In this document: piece by piece, positions 20,728 through 30,100 of the stretch
Layout: every line of letters begins with the position of its first letter
How positions within the stretch are numbered: the first letter of the stretch is position 1
Virus record (IMG/VR): IMGVR_UViG_3300032223_000802
Coordinates: 1 to 49,745 of that record
Reading direction: 5' to 3' (one strand)
DNA length: 49,745 bases
DNA from: a virus
Made by a program: the position numbers and the translations under genes
Notes under the pieces: model-generated
Databases searched by the model: none
Told to the model about the DNA's origin: nothing
What the model saw: only the letters and a program-made list of their open reading frames with translations

Positions 20728-21822
20728 ATGACACAAAATAGAGTATACTGGGCAGTTGAAACGTTTGGTTTCGCGCCACTTGGAGCAACTACAGGATTCA
20801 CACCTGTACACGGCGCTCAGAGTGTCGGTATTACCACGGCGTTTAACTTGCAACCAGCGTTCGAGCTTGGTGAAAGCCGAGTATATCAGATGCTAGAAGA
20901 TATTCCAGACGTTCAGATAACGGCTGAAAAGATACTAGATGGATACTGCCCTATGTACCTATTGGCTACACAAGGCTCTCCAGCTAACACGTTGTTTGGA
21001 CGTTCTACACAGAAGTGTCAGACAGCGTTTTCTATCTTCCCTGATACTAATGATTCTTCATCTGGTACACCTACCGCGAACGTTATTTGTTCAGGTATGT
21101 ATGTATCAGCATCTAGCTTCCACTTCGATACTAACGGTCCAGCAAAAGAAAACCTAAGCCTAGTTGGTAACAATAAGGTATGGAACACTTCCGCTTCGCC
21201 ATTCTCAGCATGGTCAGGCGCTCAGAATACAGATAATCCACTTGGTTATCTAGTCAGCGGTTCCGGTGTTCAGCGTAGACAGAACTTCGTATTCGGTAAT
21301 CCGGGTGGCGCTTCTGCTCTTGATGCTAACAGTATGGTTAATGCAACAGTAGCAAACAAAACAACAATTCTACCTCCAGACGTTGCTGGTATTAATGCTT
21401 CTGGTCTTAATGACTACGACGCAGCTAATACTAGATATGCATGTTCAGTTCAGAGTATTGCTGTTAGTGCAAGTCTTGGTCGTGACTCAATCAACGAACT
21501 AGGTCATAAGGCACCTTACTATAGATTCCTTAATCTACCAGTTGAAGTAACAACCGAAATCGAAATCCTATCTAAGTCAGGTGACTGGATTTCAGCAACA
21601 GAAGCTGGTGTTTACGGTAACGGAAACAACACAAGACTATCAACAATTAAGATTGCTATGACCGACGGTTTGTTTATCGACCTTGGTGTTGAAAACCGTT
21701 GTAATAATGTTAGTGTTAACGGTGGTGATACTGGTGGTGGTCAGCAGACAATTACATATTCGTATGTAACATATAACTACTACACAGTTACTCACCCACA
21801 AGACCCAACATTCCCAATGTAA
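20728..21822 (+). CDS. Major tail tube protein
   Basis: 364 residues. It starts MTQNRVYWAVETFGFAP and is rich in glycine, serine and threonine, with the features of tail tube proteins: ITAEKILDGYCP, paired beta blocks and CSVQSIAVSASLGRDS near the C-terminus. AGGAG lies directly before an ATG at 20719, which is too close; the second ATG, at 20728, has 9 nt spacing and is the better start. Its own promoter element before it and a terminator-like hairpin after it mark a highly made structural protein. Position ahead of chaperone-type genes and the tape measure agrees. Confidence 0.75.
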   Translation: MTQNRVYWAVETFGFAPLGATTGFTPVHGAQSVGITTAFNLQPAFELGESRVYQMLEDIPDVQITAEKILDGYCPMYLLATQGSPANTLFGRSTQKCQTAFSIFPDTNDSSSGTPTANVICSGMYVSASSFHFDTNGPAKENLSLVGNNKVWNTSASPFSAWSGAQNTDNPLGYLVSGSGVQRRQNFVFGNPGGASALDANSMVNATVANKTTILPPDVAGINASGLNDYDAANTRYACSVQSIAVSASLGRDSINELGHKAPYYRFLNLPVEVTTEIEILSKSGDWISATEAGVYGNGNNTRLSTIKIAMTDGLFIDLGVENRCNNVSVNGGDTGGGQQTITYSYVTYNYYTVTHPQDPTFPM

Positions 21823-21877
21823 TTTGGGCTGATAATTAGGACGCAGAGGAAGGATGCAGGTAATGGAATCAAATACG

Positions 21878-21935
21878 ACTCCCGTTCTAGTCATTTCATG
21901 GAGATAACATGGAATTATTCGAGCGGGAGTTTTTT
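21878..21935 (+). terminator. Terminator-like hairpin spanning the next start codon
   Basis: ACTCCCG (21878-21884) pairs with CGGGAGT (21924-21930), followed by a run of T to 21935. The 39 nt loop holds the ribosome site and ATG of the gene at 21909. It can end tail-tube transcription, or be kept open by ribosomes starting the next gene. Confidence 0.6.
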
Positions 21936-22967
21936 GTTTATAGGCTAATGGCTGGATACCAAATATTCAAAGTTGGTAATAAGCAACTTAAAATCATATC
22001 TCCAACTAAAGAGATTATGTATGAAGCTCAAGAAGTGTATATGGAAACACTTACAGAAGCAATAGAAAATGACATACTAAACGATAAGGATGTAGAAGCG
22101 TTATTACGCGACCGTGGTATGTGGTCAGACTATGATGAAAATCAGATTAATAACGTTCTACCAAAGCATATAGAACATTGGAAAGTTGAGATATTTAGAA
22201 ACTTTAAGAACAAGAAGGAACGCGCGTTACTAGAGAAGCATCTCCATGCTGCAAGGGTTGGTTTGTCAGACATGCTAAGGAAAAGACACATATATGACCA
22301 CTATACTCAGCATGGCCTTGCAACGTTTGCTAGGTGGCAGAAGATTATCGAAAGCTGTACAGTAAATTTAGATGGTAGTAAATACGACTGGGCAGAAACA
22401 AATGTAAATGCTGTTTTGGATTTTATTGGTCAGAATATAATGAGCGAATCTACGGTACGAGAACTAGCTAGAACAGAACCGTGGAGGTCCATATGGATGA
22501 CCGGGAAGAATATAAATAACCTTTTTGGTTGCCCTTCAATTGACTTATCAGATGAGCAACGCAGGTTAGTTAGATGGAGTAGTCTATATGATAACGTAAG
22601 TGAGTATCAGGATTGCCCATCAGAAGATATAATAGCGCATGATGACGCGTTCGATGGATGGTTGACACTTAAAAATAGAGAACAAGAGAAAGCCAAGAAA
22701 GACTCTGAAATGAAAGGTCGTGCTGGTAAGGGAATAGACGCACCAGAAGTTATGATGGTTATGCCTACTGACCCTGATGAACTAGCTGATATCTATGGTA
22801 GCAAGCAAGGATTTATTGAGTCTGTATACGGAATGAACGACCCAACAGCAAGAATGATTGCTAATAATAGACTTAAGACTGTAGAGAAGCTTGGCACGGC
22901 ACATGATACGGACTTCGCTGATGTACAGCGGGGAATTACGAGGGAAATAGGAAAGAGAGGAAAGTAA
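21909..22967 (+). CDS. Tail assembly chaperone-type protein
   Basis: 352 residues between tail tube and tape measure genes, where tail assembly chaperones lie. It is mostly helical and charged. Around residues 60-85 it has L-L-x-x-RGMW-x-D-x-x-E-N-Q, a pattern repeated in the protein at 23304 (TLKAQGIWGDEQEQ), so the two are likely relatives. GGAG lies 6 nt before the ATG, inside the loop of a terminator-like hairpin. No slippery frameshift site typical of the chaperone pair was found. Assignment by context. Confidence 0.5.
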   Translation: MELFEREFFVYRLMAGYQIFKVGNKQLKIISPTKEIMYEAQEVYMETLTEAIENDILNDKDVEALLRDRGMWSDYDENQINNVLPKHIEHWKVEIFRNFKNKKERALLEKHLHAARVGLSDMLRKRHIYDHYTQHGLATFARWQKIIESCTVNLDGSKYDWAETNVNAVLDFIGQNIMSESTVRELARTEPWRSIWMTGKNINNLFGCPSIDLSDEQRRLVRWSSLYDNVSEYQDCPSEDIIAHDDAFDGWLTLKNREQEKAKKDSEMKGRAGKGIDAPEVMMVMPTDPDELADIYGSKQGFIESVYGMNDPTARMIANNRLKTVEKLGTAHDTDFADVQRGITREIGKRGK

Positions 22968-23311
22968 TGATAAAAGGAATTATAAGCGAAGAAGACAAGA
23001 GAAAAGACTTTCTAAACAAGTCTAACGAACGTCTTAAGATTGCCTGCTTGAAAAAAATTGATACTACTATGATTGGTTCTCTTGATATAGTTGAGAAAGA
23101 AATCAACGAAGCAGCTAGAAATTTGTCGAAGGAAGATAGTATAACATTACGTGACGCTTACTCAAGAATCAGGTCTAAAATACTTGATAACGGAAACAAT
23201 CAGAAGCGAGCAACAAACGAAGAGTTCAAACATTACACAATTAGTTGGAATATGTATACACTAACTATGCCGGTTAAGACTAGGGTTAATAGGGAGGAAG
23301 CAGATGAATAA
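22967..23311 (+). CDS. Small tail-block protein (114 aa)
   Basis: 114 residues, helical and very charged, starting MIKGIISEEDKRKDF. Its start overlaps the preceding stop by one base (TAATG), and its end overlaps the next gene by 8 nt, so the three chaperone-type genes are translated as a unit. The ribosome site GAGGAAAG lies at the end of the previous gene. No family recognised; may be part of the tail chaperone set. Confidence 0.55.
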   Translation: MIKGIISEEDKRKDFLNKSNERLKIACLKKIDTTMIGSLDIVEKEINEAARNLSKEDSITLRDAYSRIRSKILDNGNNQKRATNEEFKHYTISWNMYTLTMPVKTRVNREEADE

Positions 23312-24077
23312 TAACGTTAAGGTTGTCGGTAAGGATTCCAAGGGTGAAGAAGTTACATGCTTCGTTCGCAGACCAACGTCTAAAGACTCTAAAGAAGCAA
23401 AGCTATACGCAAACGCCGTTGTAGCTAAGACAATTAAGTCTGGTACGTTCCTTACTAGGTCACAGGCCCGCGACACACTTAAAGCTCAGGGCATTTGGGG
23501 TGATGAACAGGAACAAAAATTACGAGAGTATGCTGACCAAATTACAGGGCTTGTTAAGGTATTACAGTCCGGCAAGAACGATAAGGGTGTTCAACTTAAG
23601 AAGTCAGAAGGAAAGCAAATTTCCCTAGACCTAATTAGACTCCGTAATGAACAACTCGAACTATTAACTAAGGTTAATGAACTTGACGAATATACAATCG
23701 AGGCACAGGCCGAGAATGACGAGTTCGATTATCTATTTTCTGTTTGCCTACTCGACGAGAGTGGCGAATTAGTATTCGAGTCTGTTGATGACTACAAGGT
23801 ACGAGCAGCAGACGAACCTTATTACTTCACTGCGGCTCAAGAATTACAAGGTATCATTTACGGTTTCCGTAAACCAGAAGAAATCGCCAACAACAGAATT
23901 GAGTATAAGTTCTTGAAGAAGAATGGCTTTATCAACGACAAACTACAATTTGTAAATAAGGACGGTCATCCTACAGATAAGGACGGAAAATTGATTGATG
24001 ACGAGGGCTATTATGTGAATAATAATGAGGAGAGGGAGATTAATCCCGATGTTCTAGGTGAATTCCTAGACGACTAA
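23304..24077 (+). CDS. Tail assembly chaperone-type protein, second
   Basis: 257 residues. Beta start (NVKVVGKDSKGEEVTCFV), then the L-x-x-x-G-x-W-x-D-E motif at about 58-68 shared with the protein at 21909, a long helix, and an acidic C-terminal half (NKDGHPTDKDGKL) ending EFLDD. It lies directly ahead of the tape measure gene. The pair of related proteins here is the best candidate for the chaperones that coat the tape measure protein. AGGGAGG lies about 8 nt before the ATG. Confidence 0.5.
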   Translation: MNNNVKVVGKDSKGEEVTCFVRRPTSKDSKEAKLYANAVVAKTIKSGTFLTRSQARDTLKAQGIWGDEQEQKLREYADQITGLVKVLQSGKNDKGVQLKKSEGKQISLDLIRLRNEQLELLTKVNELDEYTIEAQAENDEFDYLFSVCLLDESGELVFESVDDYKVRAADEPYYFTAAQELQGIIYGFRKPEEIANNRIEYKFLKKNGFINDKLQFVNKDGHPTDKDGKLIDDEGYYVNNNEEREINPDVLGEFLDD

Positions 24078-24098
24078 AAACAAACTGGATATTCACAC

Positions 24099-24149
24099 AA
24101 GGGTAGTAGTAAACGTTTATTATGTTTATTCCTACCCTTTTCTTTTTAC
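24099..24149 (+). terminator. Terminator before the tape measure gene
   Basis: AAGGGTAG (24099-24106) pairs with CTACCCTT (24132-24139), with inner TAAAC/GTTTA pairing, and is followed by a T-rich run. No full promoter element was seen between it and the tape measure start, so it may act only in part. Confidence 0.75.
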
Positions 24150-24162
24150 CTAGAGGTATATT

Positions 24163-27100
24163 GTGGCTCAGAAGTTCGTTCTTACAGCACAACTAAAACT
24201 AGCAGCGCCTACAAATGTGGCAACTGTAGTTAGAGCTATTAACGCTGGACTTCGTGGCGTATCTGTTAACGTCCACATTAACACGTCTGGTGTCAACTCA
24301 CAGCTTAGCAAGATTAACCAACAGCTAAATCATACAAGTAAAGCCGCACATACAGCTAAGAACGAAATGGAGAAGTTTGGAGAGCAGGCTGCTCTAGCTA
24401 TTCGTAGGTACGGAGCATTCACACTAGCTACAACCGCTTTCATTAAGCTTACAAACTCTATTAGTGCTGGTATCGACGACGCTATCAAGTTCGATAGAGA
24501 AATGGTTCGTATCGCTCAGGTTACTGGAAGCTCGGTTGCTGGTGTTAAAGACCTTGGCGACGAAGTAACAAGACTATCCAAAGAGTTCGGTGTTTCAAGT
24601 AGTAAGATGCTAGAAGCATCTGTAACTTTGGCACAGGCTGGTCTTAGTGCTAAGAACGTAAAGGTAGCACTAGAAGCTCTAGCTAAGACAGGTGTATCTG
24701 CAACATTCGGTGATATTAAGGACACCACAGAAGCTGCTATCGCTATTATGCAACAGTTCGGTAAGGAAGCTAAAGACCTTGAAGGAATCATGAGTTCCAT
24801 CAACGCTGTTTCGGCTAAGTTCGCTGTTGAATCTGAAGACATCGCCGTAGCTGTTAGACGTACAGGTGGTGCATTCGCAGCCGCAGGTGGTTCTCTTGAA
24901 GAATTCCAAGCTCTATTCACATCCGTAAGACAGACTACTCGTGAATCTGCTGAAACTATTTCTACAGGTTTCCGTACAATCTTCACACGTTTGCAGCGTA
25001 CACGTACTCAGAACTTCCTACAAAGTATGGGTATTGACCTTAAGGGTGCTGCTGGAGAACTAGATGCTTTCGGTAAGAACATCGAAGGACAGTTCGTTGG
25101 ACCTTATGAAGCTATTCGTAGACTTAGTGTTGCTCTTAAAGACCTAAAAGGAACAGACCCAAGATTCGCACAGATTGTTGAAGAACTTGGTGGTTTCCGT
25201 CAGATTTCAAAGGTTATTCCACTTATCACTAAGTTTGATGTTGCTCAGCAGGCATTAAATGTTTCTATGCGTGGTGGTAACTCTCTAACAAAGGACGCCG
25301 AACTAGCTCAACAGGCACTATCTGTTCAAATAGCTAAGGTTCGTGAAGAATTCCTATCGTTACTTCGTAATGTAGCTAATAACTCCGCGTTCCGTGGAAT
25401 GTTAGACCTTACTCTTAAGTTATCATCTAGCCTTGTAAAGTTGGCAGATAGCCTTCAGCCTATTATTCCTCTTCTAGCCGCAGTAGGTGCAGCTAAGCTA
25501 AGCTCGTCCTTTGGTTCGTTTGCTAAGGGATTTTCAGCTAAGTTTATGCACGCTGATGGTGGAGCTATTAAGAAGTTCGCATCAGGTGGTCTAGTTCCCG
25601 GTCATGGTGATGGCGATACTGTTCCAGCCCAACTAACTCCGGGTGAGTACGTTATTCGTAAGAATGCTGTTAAGGCTATTGGTGTTAATAATCTTCATAA
25701 GATGAATGGTTATGCTAATGGTGGCTTTATTAGGCATTATAGTGGTGGCGCTCAAGGTACTCTTCGTTGGGACGCTAAGGCTAACACATACGCATATGGT
25801 GATACATTACTAAGAGGTCCAGATTTTCTTGGTGGTAAGACAGCTAAGGAATGGGCTGGTAATGGTCCAAGTCTTAAGAGCCTTATTGAGAGCGGTTCCG
25901 TTCCGCCTCATATTGTAGAAGCTGCTAGGGTAGCGGCTTTAGGACAAAAGGCTCCGCCAACAGCTAAACCTCCAGTTAAGTCAGTATATGGAGCTAGAAA
26001 AAACCTATCATTAGATTATATTAATGTTGGTGATGTTGTAGATGTTGTTACGCCAGATGAAAAACTAATTGGTCAAGCTGCTAAAACCAAGATACGTGCA
26101 TCTTTAGGAACCATATCTAAAGCAACTTCATCTTCAGACAAAAGCTCCAAGCTACTAATTCAAAAATTTGCAGCAGCTAATGGTATTGATGAAAAAAGTG
26201 CAGCTAAAACAATTATTGGTGCTAGTACTAAAGTTTATGGACTAAATGATAAGATAGGTACATCATTTAATGAGAATGCCTTTAAGGGTGTTAGTCAAGC
26301 TATACATAATGTTATTGAAAATTCTAAGGTATGGCAATCTGTTGGAGCAACACCACCTAAAGGTGTTCCTAACATAGATGATATTATATCAAATAGTGCT
26401 AAACAGTCCGTTAAAGGTATTCTATTTGAAGGTGTAGTAAGACACGCTCTAGGACAAAAAATTCCTGCTGGCAAAGATAAACTTATCGACTTTAGTGCCG
26501 CAGACACCGAGTTTTTTGGTAACATTTTCCATCAGGGAAATGAGCTTGTAGGAAAGCCAGCAGAAGCAAAAGCTAATATTCATGGCGATGCTCTATATTC
26601 TGCCGTACTAAAAACACTAAAAACTAAATACTTAGAAAACGACTCGTCTGAGTCATTTGAAAAGGTAGAAGGAACCGCTCCTAAACCACGACGCAGGCAC
26701 GCATCTGGTGGGTTTGCTGGTAGTGGTACGGACACTGTTCCAGCGTTACTTACTCCCGGTGAGTTTGTTATTAATAAGAAGGCCGCTCAAAGAATCGGTG
26801 GTCCTACTCTAAATAAGCTAAACAAGGCTGATAAATATGCTACTGGTGGTTTCGTTAGAGGTTATTCTAACGGTGGAACAGTAGGAAGCACGTTAGGTAA
26901 CCCTCTTGTTCTAGGTATCCTATTATCATCTATGGAAGGATTTGCTAAGCAGCTATCTGGTGGTAATAAAGACTTTGAAAAACTAAGTGGCGCAATTACA
27001 TCTGTAATATTCCAGTTTAGTGTTCTTAAGACTGTCGTTGATGGTGTTAAATCTACTATGCCACAACTACATGGTATTAAGAATAACGACACAAGAAGTC

Positions 27101-30100
27101 AGGAAGCTATTACAGAATCTATATCTGCTGGTCGTCAACACTTGTTAACAAGAGCTAACAAAAAAATCATGAAGAGTCGTACAGACTGGCATTCTATATC
27201 AGCATTGCTTCCAGCGGGAACAGATATTGATATGCTTCAGGCCCAAGAAGACGAAAGAATTCAAAAGAGACTTGACGCAACAAAGGCTAGATTTGATAAA
27301 AGTAATGCTACTAGAGGCGCTGCTAAATACGGTAGCTTTGGTAACAAGTTTGCTAGATTTGCACAACCAGCAGCAGCGTTTGCTGGTGCGGCAGCTATAG
27401 GTTATGGTAATCATCTATCTGAAATAGGTAATGAACAAATCAATAAGGGTAATGCCGATGGTGTAAGTAATGCGGCTTGGGGTGGAGCGTTATCAGGTGC
27501 GGGTACTGGAGCTTCTGTTGGTGCGGCATTTGGTCCTATTGGAATAGCGTCTGGTGCTGTTAGTGGTGCTATTATAGGTTATGCAGACTCAATAGAAAAA
27601 GCAAACAAAGACCTACAGGCAGTAAAGATTGGAAAATCACTTACTGAATTTAGCGATATGCTAGATAAGATTTCATCTGGAAAACTATCAGCAAGAACCG
27701 CTCGTGGTGACATTATATCACAAGTAAATCACATTTCTGATTCTTTAATTGGACAATCTGCAGATGGTGTTAAGGATATTAAGTCAAAGTTTACCAATAA
27801 TAGCGGTCAGATAGAAGCGTTTATAACAGAAATTTCCAAGGACTACGCAACATTTGAAGAATTGGAAAAGGCGACCGGACACCTTATTAGTCAGTTTTCT
27901 GTTCTTACAAATCTACCATACGCAAAACTTAAGACTCAGCTTCAAGCACAAATTACAGCTAATCAAAAGGTTGCGGCATTTAGTAAATTAAATAAGGCTT
28001 TACTAGCAGAAGAAACAAGACAGATTCAACTTCTTCATGCAATGTCTGCTGCAATTAATACAGTTACCGATTCATTTGGTAAATTCGATAGTAGAATGAC
28101 AAACCTAGCATCATTTGCTGGTGGTGGAGGCGCACATCTACATAGTGCAGACGCTTCATCAATATTAGAAAGAGCTAGTAAGGGTCGTGCGGTTGATATT
28201 GGTCAACTTGGTAAGATTGGTGACGCATTTACTGGACAATTCGGTAAGGGTGGACAGGACCAATCGGAAAAATTACTACAATCAACCCAAGCTCTTGCTA
28301 TGCTACCATCTATTCTTACTGAAGCTAAGAATAATACTGGTATTGAAGATGATGGCGAAGAGTTCATGAAGTCATTTGAAAAGGCTATTAAAGCAAAGAT
28401 GCCGGGAGCATCTGAAGCAATAGTTAAGTCATTGATGGATGGTGCTAAGCATGTTATGGGCGCTGAAGCAAAAGACGGTAAGATTACCACAGATATCACC
28501 ACAAACGTAGAACAAGTTGCTGGCGAAGTAGGTAAGGGTTTACATTCAACAATTGAACTATTCAAAGAATTTGCTCCAGCATTCAAGACTCAGGGTGATA
28601 GAATTAACGCTGCTTGGGAGGCTTACGCAACTGCACAAATACACATGGCTGATATTGAACAGCAGATTGCTCATAAGGGAGAAGGTTTCCTTAACTTCAT
28701 AGCAGAAGCTACAGACGTTCATCGTAGTGCCGGTTCTGTGCGTGCTGGAGAGCTTAACCGCATTGGTAAGCTAACGGGTGGCGTTACAGACCCCGCAGCG
28801 TTAGGTAGGACGCTAGAGTCTCTACAAGCGAAGGCAGACAAGCTATCACAAGAAGCAAACGCTGAACACGACGTAGATAAGAAGAACGGGCTTGCAAGCG
28901 AAGCCGCAAAGACAAATGTACAAATCGCAAAGACAAGAAAGGCTCTTGATGAACTAGCTAATAGTACGGAAGGTCTAAGCGCAATCCAGAAGGAACTTGC
29001 TCTTGAGGAAGAAAAGCGTCAGTTCAAAGGTAATATTCTAAAGACAGCTATTTTCGGTTCTCAAGAAGCGAAGATGGAACAAGCTAAGAATCTAGGTATG
29101 ACCGGCGTTGCTATGGCTCATGGTATTGACGCAGTACCTGAACAAGAACGCGAAAGCGTATTGAAGTTCCTAGAAAGCGCTGGCAAACAAAAAATTAATG
29201 GTGTTGAAGCTGATGAAATCGTTCGTAGACTAGCTGAAAGAAGTATGGCTGGTAGAATGGTTGATAGTAATGGGAACGCGGGACTTACTCGTGGTATTCT
29301 TACTAAGGGTGCCGACGCAAACTCTCAAGCTCTAATGAAGCAAGCCGACGAAATCAATCAGACACAAGTTAAGGCACTTGAAGCTGTAAGTACCAACATC
29401 GGCACGCAAGCTGATAAAATTTCTATTGCCATTGCAGACCAGAATAAGCAATTCTTGTCAGACCTACGAGCTATATACAAAGAACAAATGAGTCAACAAA
29501 AGCAAACTGAAATTGATGCTGCTGTTGGAGATAGGTCTGTTGTTGCTGACAAAATCAAAGCTAAGAGAAAAATCGCTGGTATGGTTGGTGGAACATACGA
29601 TGATGAGAATAGAGGTACAGTAGATGGGGCACTATCTAATCTAAAGGCATATAGAGAAGCTCTTAAGAAAAAGGCTGAAGCTAGTGAGGTTTCGGATTTT
29701 AAGTCTGACGCAGGTTCATCGAAGTCATTTAGAAATGATGCGATTAGACACATGCAAAAGATGGGTATTGATAATCCAGAAGAAGAACTTCAAAAAATCA
29801 CTAGAAATATGGGTATGTCAACGCTATTCACGCCTGACGGCGGATTGAATACAGCTTGGAGTGGAAGGGCTGATGCACAAAAGAGTATAAATGAACATAT
29901 AGATTCAATTAAGAAGAAAAGACTAGACTCTGTAAATGCTGAAGTTAATGATTCTAGGTCTAAACTTAATAGTACTGCTGAAGGTAGAGCTTTGGGTGCT
30001 GGACTTGACCCTAATAATCTTCATACATTTGATACTATTATTAAGAGTATGGAAACAGAACTTAAGAATCTTGGTAGTGGACCAATTGACAAATTAAGTG

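Noticed and set aside
23045-23065. Run of seven A as a possible -1 frameshift site in the 114-residue gene
   Set aside because: The run is out of register for a slippery heptamer, and the neighbouring genes have their own starts.
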